Origin: Pontiellaceae bacterium B12219
Lineage (GTDB): Bacteria > Verrucomicrobiota > Kiritimatiellia > Kiritimatiellales > Pontiellaceae
DNA: 64,000 nt
Direction of reading: 5' to 3'
Assembly (NCBI GenBank): GCA_029432795.1
Contig: JARNMJ010000009.1
Location: 37,578 to 101,577, forward strand
Part shown: piece after piece, positions 41,556 to 48,967 of the stretch
How positions within the stretch are numbered: position 1 is the first letter of the stretch
Layout of the letters: each line of letters begins with the position of its first letter
Position numbers and translations under genes: made by a program
The notes under the pieces: generated by a model
What the model was told of the DNA's origin: nothing
The model's database searches: none
What the model saw: the letters and a program-made list of their open reading frames with translations, nothing else

Positions 41556-42551
41556 ATGTCTGAAGAAACACCCTCCATCCAATTGCCGGATCCGGCAAAG
41601 CTGGTCGTCAGCAATTCGCCGCATATGCGGGATAAGCCGACGATCAATAAAATCATGTTCACCGTGGTGGCTGCCATGGCGCCGGCGCTTATTGCTGCCG
41701 TGCTGTTTTTCGGTCTTGCCGCACTGGAAGTGCTCGCGCTTTGCACCGTCTCCTGTGTGCTGGCCGAAGAGGGCTGGAACAAATTGATGAAACGGCCCTC
41801 CACCTGGAAAGACGGCAGTGCCATCCTGAGCGGACTCCTGCTCGGAATGAACCTGAATGCCGGTGCGCCGTGGTGGATCTGTGTGCTTGGCGGATTTCTG
41901 GCGATGATTCTCGGCAAACAGCTGTATGGCGGATTGGGATACAATCCGTTTAATCCGGTGCTCGTGGCCCGTGTAGGGCTGCTGATTGGGTTTCCGGGCA
42001 TTATGACCACCTGGGATAAGCCGGAGCTCGGTGCGATGGCGATTGATGGTGTCACGGCAGCAACGCCGCTGGGATTGGCTCCGGGTGAAACCTTTGTGCA
42101 GGACATGCTGCTGGGTAATGTCGGAGGGTGTCTCGGCGAAACCTCGGCGCTTGCGCTGTTGGTGGGCGGGGCCGTTCTGATTGCGTGCAAATTGATTAAA
42201 TGGGAAGTGCCGCTTGCTTTTATCGGAACTGTTTTTGTGATTACCGGCATTGCGCATGTGATGCATCCGGAAGTGTATCATTCGCCCTTCGTGCATGTGC
42301 TCAGCGGCGGTCTGCTGCTCGGGGCGTTTTTTATGGCCACCGATATGGTGACGTCGCCGATGACACATAAAGGAGCGTGGATCTTTGGTTTCGGCTGCGG
42401 TCTGATTACCAGCCTGATTCGACTGTGGGGCAGCTATCCGGAAGGAGTCAGCTTTGCCATCCTGTTTATGAATGCGCTCGTTCCGTTGATTGATCGGAGC
42501 ACCATCCGAAAACCGTTCGGCTATACAGCCCCGGCGAAAGGGGAGGCATAA
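41556..42551 (+). CDS. rnfD: Rnf complex subunit D
   Basis: 331 residues with about eight membrane segments and the covalent-FMN threonine region DMVTSPMTHKG. Family stretches KQLYGGLGYNPFNPVLV and SPFVHVLSGGLLLGAFFMATD are clear. Together with RnfG it carries electrons through flavins within the membrane. Tight spacing on both sides. Confidence 0.95.
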   Translation: MSEETPSIQLPDPAKLVVSNSPHMRDKPTINKIMFTVVAAMAPALIAAVLFFGLAALEVLALCTVSCVLAEEGWNKLMKRPSTWKDGSAILSGLLLGMNLNAGAPWWICVLGGFLAMILGKQLYGGLGYNPFNPVLVARVGLLIGFPGIMTTWDKPELGAMAIDGVTAATPLGLAPGETFVQDMLLGNVGGCLGETSALALLVGGAVLIACKLIKWEVPLAFIGTVFVITGIAHVMHPEVYHSPFVHVLSGGLLLGAFFMATDMVTSPMTHKGAWIFGFGCGLITSLIRLWGSYPEGVSFAILFMNALVPLIDRSTIRKPFGYTAPAKGEA

Positions 42552-42553
42552 TC

Positions 42554-43225
42554 ATGAGTGCTCAGAAAATTAATATTCCAATGCTTGGCATTTTTCTTGG
42601 AGGCGTTGCGGCAGTGGCGGCGGGCCTGCTGGCGGGCGTACAGACGCTTACTGCACCTCAGATTGAGGCTAATCAGCTGGCCGCTGCCAATGAGGCGATG
42701 ATGCAGGTGCTGCCGGAATATGATAACGACCCGACTTTGGAAGCGCAGGTTTTTCAGTCGGTTGAAGGCTGGGATGTTACCTATTTCACGGCTCGTAAAG
42801 ACGGCGAAATTGTCGGGTATGCCGGCAAGGTCGTCACCCCGGAAGGTTTCCCGGATGGCGATGGAAATATCAGTCTGATGGTCGGGCTCGAACCGGATGG
42901 TGCTGTCGGGACTGTTCTTGTTACCGCATCCTCGGAAACACCGGGGCTTGGCACGGCCATTACGAATCGAAAACTTCAGAAAACCATCGTCGATCTTTTC
43001 AGCGGCGGCGAAGTGCTGGAGGGGCTCGTGCCGAATAAATACCTGGACTGGTATGCCGGAAAGACGGCCGGTGAAGAGCGGTGGGCGATTGTTAAAGAGG
43101 GTGAGACGGTGAACGGTAAAACCGGTGCGACCATCACCAGTAAGGCGATCTGCGGCGGTGTGTATGCCGTCAGCAGGACCGCCATTGAGCATCTTGAAGA
43201 ACTGAATAACAATAGTGCTCAATAA
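42554..43225 (+). CDS. rnfG: Rnf complex subunit G
   Basis: 223 residues: one N-terminal membrane helix and a periplasmic FMN-binding domain with the covalent flavin motif TGATITSKA (S/T-G-A-T-x-T) near residue 190. Starts 2 bases after rnfD. A 108-bp spacer separates it from rnfE. Confidence 0.95.
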   Translation: MSAQKINIPMLGIFLGGVAAVAAGLLAGVQTLTAPQIEANQLAAANEAMMQVLPEYDNDPTLEAQVFQSVEGWDVTYFTARKDGEIVGYAGKVVTPEGFPDGDGNISLMVGLEPDGAVGTVLVTASSETPGLGTAITNRKLQKTIVDLFSGGEVLEGLVPNKYLDWYAGKTAGEERWAIVKEGETVNGKTGATITSKAICGGVYAVSRTAIEHLEELNNNSAQ

Positions 43226-43243
43226 ATAAGGTGAGATTAAACC

Positions 43244-43271
43244 CGAATAATTTAGACCGAATAATTATCGG
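43244..43271. repeat. 14-bp direct repeat (2 x 7 bp) in the rnfG-rnfE spacer
   Basis: CGAATAATT occurs at 43244-43252 and again at 43258-43266, a 14-bp (two heptamer) period. The only sizeable gap within the rnf operon. Confidence 0.4.
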
Positions 43272-43333
43272 TGACTGGAGAAAAACATTCTGTCCTAATT
43301 ATTCTGCAACGAAACTGATGTGGAGCAAATATA

Positions 43334-44008
43334 ATGTCTGCGATGAAAGAATTTTCTAAAGGATTGTGGAAAGAAAATCCGGTGCTGGTCCTGTTGCTGG
43401 GCATGTGCCCGACGCTGGGCGTGACCTCCAGTGCCACCAACGGACTGGGGATGGGGCTGGCCACCATGTGCGTACTGGTTGGAAGCAATGTGGTTGTTTC
43501 CAGTATTCGGAATGTTGTGCCGAAAAAAATCCGTATTCCGGTTTATATCGCCATCATTGCCACTTTTGTAACGATCATCGATCTGGCGATGCAGGCCTAC
43601 GCGCCGATATCGCTGTATAATGCATTGGGTATTTTCATCCCGCTCATCGTTGTTAACTGTGTGGTGCTGGGCCGTGCTGAAGCCTTTGCCTCGAAAAACG
43701 GGGTGGGGAAATCTGTAATGGATGCTCTTGGAATGGGCCTTGGGTTTACACTGGCGCTGGTGGCGCTGGGCGCAACGCGCGAATTTCTGGGCAGTGGATC
43801 TCTTTTCCAGATTAAGATGATTCCGGCCTGGAAAAACGATTTTATGCTGCCGACCTCTGCGCCGGGAGCCTTTATTATTCTCGGTCTATTCCTTGCAGGG
43901 ATGAATGCGCTGAATATCCGGAAAGCGCGAAAAGAGGGGAAGAATTATAAGGCCGCCTCCATGGATTGCTCCACCTGCAACATCTGTGATATGGGGGAGG
44001 AAAAATAA
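43334..44008 (+). CDS. rnfE: Rnf complex subunit E with extra C-terminal cysteine motif
   Basis: 224 residues with six membrane helices; LLLGMCPTLGVTSSATNGLGMG and IPLIVVNCVVLGRAEAFASK are the halves that, with RnfA, hold the membrane Fe-S cluster. The C-terminus ends in CSTCNICDMG, a CxxCxxC set that I do not expect in typical RsxE. Last gene of the complex; followed by a TTCCA-N5-TGGAA palindrome and tRNA-Leu. Confidence 0.95.
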   Translation: MSAMKEFSKGLWKENPVLVLLLGMCPTLGVTSSATNGLGMGLATMCVLVGSNVVVSSIRNVVPKKIRIPVYIAIIATFVTIIDLAMQAYAPISLYNALGIFIPLIVVNCVVLGRAEAFASKNGVGKSVMDALGMGLGFTLALVALGATREFLGSGSLFQIKMIPAWKNDFMLPTSAPGAFIILGLFLAGMNALNIRKARKEGKNYKAASMDCSTCNICDMGEEK

Positions 44009-44009
44009 G

Positions 44010-44024
44010 TTCCAACCTCTGGAA
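44010..44024. repeat. TTCCA-N5-TGGAA palindrome between rnfE and tRNA-Leu
   Basis: TTCCA ACCTC TGGAA begins 2 bases after the rnfE stop; a degenerate second copy (TTCCA GCGTT TGGGC) follows at 44027-44041. Confidence 0.65.
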
Positions 44025-44068
44025 TTTTCCAGCGTTTGGGCCGAATGAAATTTTTTCAATTTCAGGCG

Positions 44069-44097
44069 TTGACTCGCCCGAGGGAGATATATACATT
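44069..44097 (+). promoter_or_regulatory. tRNA-Leu promoter
   Basis: TTGACT (44069-44074), a 17-bp spacer and TACATT (44092-44097), 13 bases before the mature tRNA 5' end. Confidence 0.75.
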
Positions 44098-44110
44098 CCT
44101 CAACTTCATC

Positions 44111-44197
44111 GCACCCGTGGTGAAATTGGTAGACACGCAAGATTCAGGTTCTTGTGCCGGCAACGGCGTGATGGTTCGACTCCATTCGGGTGCACCA
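44111..44197 (+). tRNA. tRNA-Leu (anticodon CAG), CCA encoded
   Basis: 87 nt. The acceptor stem GCACCCG pairs with CGGGTGC before ACCA; the D-arm has TGAAATTGGTAGACACG; the anticodon stem CAAGA/TCTTG holds the loop TTCAGGT (CAG); a long class II variable arm (TGCCGGCAACGGCG) is typical of leucine tRNA; the T-loop is GGTTCGACTCC. Its 3' 17 bases are repeated at 46691-46707, marking it as the insertion site of an island. Confidence 0.95.
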
Positions 44198-44995
44198 TTC
44201 TTTGAACAGCAGGAATTCTCCAAAACTGGGGGATTCCTTTTGTTTTTCTAAGGAAATGCTTCTTTTTATCACCTTCTCAAATTCACCTGAATAGTCAGCT
44301 TGTGCCATTGAAAGCCGTGAAAAGTCAGATTTTGGGGGTTCAGGTGGGGGTGCGGTAGGTGAAATCAGGCTTGGAAGAGAGTCAATAGCGTTTCCAAGAG
44401 CAAATAAGCTACGGTCCGCATAAACATCATTTGTCAGGCTTGCGTCACTGTGGCGCATGAGTTCCTGTGTTTCTCTTTGGGGAATTCCGGCCATGTGAAG
44501 CATAGTGCAAAAGGTTTTCCTGAAAGAATGGAAGCTAGCCTTTTCGTTCCGATCGTTGTTTGTTTCGATTCCTGCAGAAATGAAATCTCTGCGCACGGTC
44601 TTGTTATCCGGCATGAATGGGAAAACATATTCCGCTGATTTTGCCGTCTCAGGACGAATTGATTCCAAAACGGTTACGAGGTCGGTATGTAGTTTGATTG
44701 TGGCCTCATGGCCGTTTTTGGTGGTCTCAGCCCGTACATGAACAAAAGGAGGGTTTGAATCTAAATGGAGATCTCCCCATTGAACTTTTCCCACTTCTGC
44801 ATGCCGTAGCCCAGTCATGGCCGCAAAGTGATAAATTTCAGAACGCCGTGGAAGTTGCAGTAATGCTTTAAGCTCATCTGATGACAACGCCCGATATTTA
44901 AACGCTCGGTTGCCACGTATCGGCACAGGCTTTATTTTTTCAAGGGGGTGACTCATGGCGAGGCCGTTAATGAGTAAGCTGTAGACTGATAACTG
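44144..44995 (-). pseudogene. Tyrosine-recombinase integrase, N-terminally truncated
   Basis: The catalytic domain is intact: Arg in AAMTGLRHAEVGKVQWGDL, HSFRKTF (HxxR), LMRHSDASLTNDVYAD with the second His and the Tyr nucleophile. The open frame from ATG 44956 gives only 270 residues. In-frame coding-like sequence continues to a TGA at 44996-44998 but the core-binding and arm-binding domains are missing. The last 18 codons are read antisense through the 3' part of tRNA-Leu, which fits an integrase lying at attL. Probably a decayed integrase, although residual catalytic activity cannot be excluded. Confidence 0.8.
44211..44247 (+). terminator. Terminator after tRNA-Leu, inside the island
   Basis: AGGAATTCTCC (44211-44221) pairs with GGGGGATTCCT (44228-44238, two G-U pairs), followed by TTTTGTTTTT. 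It would replace the tRNA's displaced original terminator; it lies in the integrase 3' end. Confidence 0.65.
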
Positions 44996-45057
44996 TCAGG
45001 TTGAGTTTTTAGTAACGACCACATCAATCACCATACATTTTTACAAAGGAGTCGATA

Positions 45058-45210
45058 ATGTTACAGGATACCGTTGAGCAATACTTCACAGAATCTGGGA
45101 TTCCCGATATTTTTTTCAATGCATTAAACAAGCATCTGAAAACAGTAGAATGTGGAGATGATTATGAGTTTGAACAGAATATAAGAGGAATTAGGACTAC
45201 GTTTATTTGA
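45058..45210 (+). CDS. 50-residue leader open frame, unknown
   Basis: ATG 45058 is preceded by AAAGGAG at good spacing. The product starts MLQDTVEQYFTESGIPDIFF and is acidic and helix-prone. It ends 4 bases before the start of the larger gene. In the frame of that gene, EELGLRLFDD precedes its ATG without a start codon, so the two could also be one protein split by a frameshift near 45185. Function unknown. Confidence 0.45.
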   Translation: MLQDTVEQYFTESGIPDIFFNALNKHLKTVECGDDYEFEQNIRGIRTTFI

Positions 45211-45214
45211 TGAC

Positions 45215-46312
45215 ATGGAGCTTCATGGAGCCTTTAAAATTGAAGGTCATACCATGGGAGGGACTCTCCACGCATCAGCGGAAAAAATTTTCTCTGTTAA
45301 AGCTGTTGGGTTTAGTGATTGTGATGCTCTAAACGATGTTGGTTTTGGAAACCATCGCCGCATTCCTCTTATTCATTTTGTTGCGGATGATTTGCGGAAA
45401 AGCACATGCGTTGAACCAACATTACAGCCCATCTGGGGAACGTCTGGATCTGCGGTTAATGGATTAACCTACTCCATTGTTGAAGGAGGACATTTCAATG
45501 AAGAAAAAGTATTCGATGGTGCAGTTGCGGATTTTAATTTGTGGCCTGAGTTTTGCCATGCGCAAGGATTTAGTAAATCTGCCGAGATGAAGGATGATGT
45601 CAGCATTTCTGTGCGAGACGGTTTAAATATAACCTGTTGTGAAAATATGATGCAAGCTCTCTGCGGTGACGCATCATTTTCAAACCGCATAAGTTTTGGT
45701 GAAGAGCTAGACGAAGAACTTCAGGGTGAGATTCGCGCGATATTTGAAAAAGCCAAACAGGCACACAATAAGGAAAACATTCTTGTCATGCACAAGACTG
45801 AACATCAGTGGTTTTTGCGTTTTGAACGCGAAACCAAACTTTGCGGACTGGAGGATATGGAGAACCTTATCCGCTCATTTGCAGATCTACTTTTTGTTCT
45901 AACCTATAAACCAAGCACTCCAATAGCCTGTGATCTATACACTCAGAATAATGACACTCGCTATAAAACCTACTATCCTTGGAGGTTCCCGATTTCAGGG
46001 AATAAATCATCCTTTTCGTCTGGAGAGAAATTCATACATCAAATGGCTCCAATCACTCTGCCAAAGCTAGGTGGGAAATGGCCTTCCGTGGTTCAGTCAT
46101 GGTACGAAAAACGATCAAAGCTGAGTCCGTACATTAACATTCTTCGGGCAAATCAAATGGAGCAAGTCAGCGACTTTAAATACACGCGATGCATTGATGC
46201 ATTAGCCATGATTGGCGTGGAGATTGGCGGAACGAGAAAGAATAAGTATCAATATGCGGTATCCCAACTGGATAAAACGAATCTGAAAGATTATCTAATG
46301 ACGGTAGCTTAA
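45215..46312 (+). CDS. ApeA-like (HEPN-associated) putative anti-phage protein, possibly truncated
   Basis: 365 residues. The first half resembles the N-terminal domain of ApeA: GGTLHASAEKIFSVKAVG, then VNGLTYSIVEGGHFNEEKVF and DFNLWPEFCHAQGFS, following the family's G-T-L, Y-x-x-x-x-G-x-H-F and W patterns. The second half (WPSVVQSWYEKRSKLSP and later ALAMIGVEIG) recalls the start of the ApeA HEPN region, but no R-x4-6-H nuclease motif is visible and the protein is much shorter than E. coli ApeA (about 590). Being cargo of a tRNA island fits defence. Recognition is by eye only. Confidence 0.4.
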   Translation: MELHGAFKIEGHTMGGTLHASAEKIFSVKAVGFSDCDALNDVGFGNHRRIPLIHFVADDLRKSTCVEPTLQPIWGTSGSAVNGLTYSIVEGGHFNEEKVFDGAVADFNLWPEFCHAQGFSKSAEMKDDVSISVRDGLNITCCENMMQALCGDASFSNRISFGEELDEELQGEIRAIFEKAKQAHNKENILVMHKTEHQWFLRFERETKLCGLEDMENLIRSFADLLFVLTYKPSTPIACDLYTQNNDTRYKTYYPWRFPISGNKSSFSSGEKFIHQMAPITLPKLGGKWPSVVQSWYEKRSKLSPYINILRANQMEQVSDFKYTRCIDALAMIGVEIGGTRKNKYQYAVSQLDKTNLKDYLMTVA

Positions 46313-46690
46313 TCCCTGTGTTTCTTCTGTGTTTTCCATGTCACTTCCTTTTTTAGACATTACTTGTCTTTTAAGTATTTAGTCTATTTGCGGAAAAAAC
46401 GGAAAAAGAGGAATTCCACCAACTTTTACAGCCATAATTCCTTTATATATATTGACATACGGGGATTTCATGATAGTCGCCAAATTGAAGCATGGATCTG
46501 CTACAACCTTGATTATCACGACTGGATCTGCTACAAATCTTCCCAGATTACATTTAAAACCAAGATTCGTAACAAATATGTGAGGGTACTGTATTTTCTG
46601 ACTGCTTTATCAGTTCTAACCAATAATGAGGGGACTCATCGTGGAATTGGTGGAAACAGAAAATAAAAACCAATGGGCTAAAGGCTTTCG
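46313..46690. other. AT-rich right end of the island, no confident gene
   Basis: Contains a 14-bp direct repeat TGGATCTGCTACAA (46493-46506 and 46523-46536), exactly 30 nt apart, and a tRNA-like stretch close to the right attachment repeat. A 100-codon open frame across it has no binding site and low-complexity composition; I do not believe it. Confidence 0.5.
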
Positions 46691-46714
46691 TCCATTCGGG
46701 TGCACCACTTCTAA

Positions 46715-46743
46715 AGTCCGTTCTCACGAACGGGCTTTTTTTT
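46715..46743 (+). terminator. Rho-independent terminator (original tRNA-Leu terminator)
   Basis: AGTCCGTTC and GAACGGGCT (46715-46736) with a TCAC loop, then T8. It starts 8 bases after the right copy of the tRNA 3' end, where a terminator would sit if the island were absent. Confidence 0.85.
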
Positions 46744-46834
46744 GTGTCGCAACCTTGGGAAATACGTCGAAAACATTTTCCAGAGCCCGGAAAAACATAT
46801 ATGTTTCATCGCTAATTTTTCAGGAGGCATCGTT

Positions 46835-48949
46835 ATGGATTTGGAAGCAATTAATGAAGAGTGGATTGTCGGGTTGGCTGGCGGCGAAATTAATAAAGAA
46901 GAGCTGTTTCAAGCACTGAATGGACTGGTGGAGGCGGAACGCTCGGTGGAAGCGGATAACGGAGCTGCCGCGCTTTATCAGGCACTGGCAGAGGCGGAAA
47001 GAGTTGATGATGCGCTGGTGGTGCTCTCCTGGATCGGCGGGCGCGGCAAAACAGGCGATGTGTCCGGCATACTGAAAAAACTGCTTTCCAAGGATCGGAA
47101 TGCATTGCGGATGATTGAACCGGCGGGATTTGATGGAAATCTGCCGTTGTCGACCTGCTTCGAACGACTGGCCTTCCTGCGTTCGCTGAAAACAGGAATG
47201 CTTTGTTATAACGAAACCTGGGGCTTCGGTGTTATTGAGGACATCGATCATTTTTATGCCATGATCGAAATTGATTTCGATCGGAAGGGCGAGCACGAGA
47301 TGGCGTTCAGCTATGCGGCAGAAGCGCTCGAAGTGCTGGATGACGACCACATTCTGGCGATTAAGCATAATAATCCCGAAGAGCTGGCGCGTATGATTAA
47401 GGAAGAGCCGGCTGAAGTGGTGAAGGCTGCGCTACGCAGCTATGGCAATCTTTCGATTACGCGTTTGATGGAGAAAATGATTCCGTCGCTGATGCCGGAA
47501 GCAAAGTGGAAGAAGTTCTGGGAAGTGGCGCGGAAAAGCCTGAAAGATGACGCGACCGTTGAAATTCCGAAGAAGCGTTCGGATAATATTATTTTCCACA
47601 AAAAGGGCCGCGCGTACGACGATAACTGGTTTGCGATGATTGCAAAGGAAAGCGATATCGAAGGACTCTTCGAACGTTTTAAGGAGATTATCGAAAAGAA
47701 AATCGATACCTCTTCCGAAGTTGCCCGGGAAGCGCTGGCGAATCGCCTTTCCTTCATTATCAAGGGGGCTCCGTCCGCCCGTCCCGAGTGGAAAGCGGAA
47801 GGATTCATTTATGCACGTATTTTTGAAATTGAGCCGTCGGGACTGGATACGGAAAAACTGATTCATGATCTGATTGCTGATGATCTGGTGACCACACTCG
47901 ACCGCCTGCCTTCGCGTCAGCTGCAGACGCTGCTCACCATAATGATTGAGAATAACAAGGAAGCTGTGAGCGCGACCCTCAGTGAAGTTATTCCGGTGGT
48001 CAGCCATCCGGTGCTCAATGAAATTATGTCGGCTCTGATTGCCAATGGCGTTGAAGAGGATGTGAAGGCCATCATGAGTGCTGCGGTTGCACGGCGTACG
48101 GCCAGTGCTCCGATGTTGCTGTGGTGTCAGCGTTCGCCCGATTATGTTGAAAAGTGGAATCTGATTTCCCGTGGTGATCTGGCATTCCGTATTCAGGAAG
48201 TGCTGGAGGTGAACAGTGCCGGGGCCATGCTTCGTGCGCAGAACCAGTTGCGCGAGCGCTTCCAGACGGAAGAATGGCTGCATGATGTGATGGGGCTGAT
48301 GGAAGAGCAGCAGCGACGCGACTTTATGCGCCGCATTCATGAAGGGCAGGGCTGGGATGCGCTGGACCGGAAATCGGTTGAAGCGAAAGTGCTTCGTAAA
48401 TTCCCGGAACTGCAGGACATTATTCTGCCGACGGCCGGTCAGACGGCCTCACAGCGCCGTGAAGTTCCCACGACTTCCAAGCGCAGTTATTCCGAGCGCC
48501 AGAAGCATCTCGAACGAATCATGACCATTGAAATTCCGGAAAACTCGAAAGAGATTGAAGTGGCCCGCAGCTACGGCGACCTTCGCGAGAATGCTGAATT
48601 TAAATATGCCAAGGAACGGCAGGGGCTGCTGATGGCGCAGGGCGCTCAATTGGCTGAAGATCTCGAAACGGTTAAACCGACTGACTTCTCCGATGTTTCG
48701 ACTGATATTATCGGTGCCGGTGTTGGGGTTGAACTGTGCTACGAAGAAAGCGGAGCCAGCGAAACCTATTATATTCTCGGTGTCTGGGATCAGGATGAAG
48801 ACCTTTCAATTATTTCCAGCCAGACCCGCCTTGCGAAAGCACTGACCGGTCATCGGGTTGGTGACAAGGTTGAGATTCCGGCCGGTGAGTGTGTGATTAA
48901 ATCGGTAATGGAACTTCCGCCGGAAATCCGTACCTGGATTGCCGGTTAA
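46835..48949 (+). CDS. greA: Transcription elongation factor GreA, long form
   Basis: 704 residues from ATG 46835 (GGAGG upstream). The last 150 residues are a complete GreA: a coiled-coil NTD with ARSYGDLRENAEFKYAKERQ carrying the acidic tip residues that stimulate RNA cleavage, and a FKBP-like CTD (LGVWDQDEDLSIISSQTRLAKALTGHRVGDKVEI). The preceding 550 residues are an alpha-helical extension of unknown role. Chlamydial GreA has a comparable size (about 715), so this is a lineage trait, not an artefact. Single-gene unit, 19 bp before the next gene. Confidence 0.88.
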   Translation: MDLEAINEEWIVGLAGGEINKEELFQALNGLVEAERSVEADNGAAALYQALAEAERVDDALVVLSWIGGRGKTGDVSGILKKLLSKDRNALRMIEPAGFDGNLPLSTCFERLAFLRSLKTGMLCYNETWGFGVIEDIDHFYAMIEIDFDRKGEHEMAFSYAAEALEVLDDDHILAIKHNNPEELARMIKEEPAEVVKAALRSYGNLSITRLMEKMIPSLMPEAKWKKFWEVARKSLKDDATVEIPKKRSDNIIFHKKGRAYDDNWFAMIAKESDIEGLFERFKEIIEKKIDTSSEVAREALANRLSFIIKGAPSARPEWKAEGFIYARIFEIEPSGLDTEKLIHDLIADDLVTTLDRLPSRQLQTLLTIMIENNKEAVSATLSEVIPVVSHPVLNEIMSALIANGVEEDVKAIMSAAVARRTASAPMLLWCQRSPDYVEKWNLISRGDLAFRIQEVLEVNSAGAMLRAQNQLRERFQTEEWLHDVMGLMEEQQRRDFMRRIHEGQGWDALDRKSVEAKVLRKFPELQDIILPTAGQTASQRREVPTTSKRSYSERQKHLERIMTIEIPENSKEIEVARSYGDLRENAEFKYAKERQGLLMAQGAQLAEDLETVKPTDFSDVSTDIIGAGVGVELCYEESGASETYYILGVWDQDEDLSIISSQTRLAKALTGHRVGDKVEIPAGECVIKSVMELPPEIRTWIAG

Positions 48950-48967
48950 ATTCTGCGGGTTGAATCG

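Larger units (their letters stand above)
44181..46707. mobile_element. 2.5-kb genomic island in tRNA-Leu
   Basis: Flanked by the 17-bp direct repeat TCCATTCGGGTGCACCA at 44181-44197 (inside the tRNA) and 46691-46707. It carries an integrase remnant next to the tRNA, a 50-residue open frame and an ApeA-like gene, and is more AT-rich than its surroundings. The right end also has a tRNA-like stretch (GTGGAATTGGTGGAAACAG, 46641-46659). The terminator after the right repeat (46715-46743) is probably the original tRNA terminator, displaced by the insertion. Confidence 0.8.

Noticed and set aside
40673..42250. 525-codon minus-strand open frame opposite rnfC and rnfD
   Set aside because: It is a shadow of the GC-rich codons of the rnf genes: no ribosome binding site, low-complexity composition and no motif, while the plus-strand genes are certain.
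46364..46666. 100-codon open frame at the right end of the tRNA island
   Set aside because: Starts with TTG without binding site, AT-rich and low complexity, and runs into the attachment repeat. The in-frame 30-nt repeat inside it is noted but not convincing as protein.
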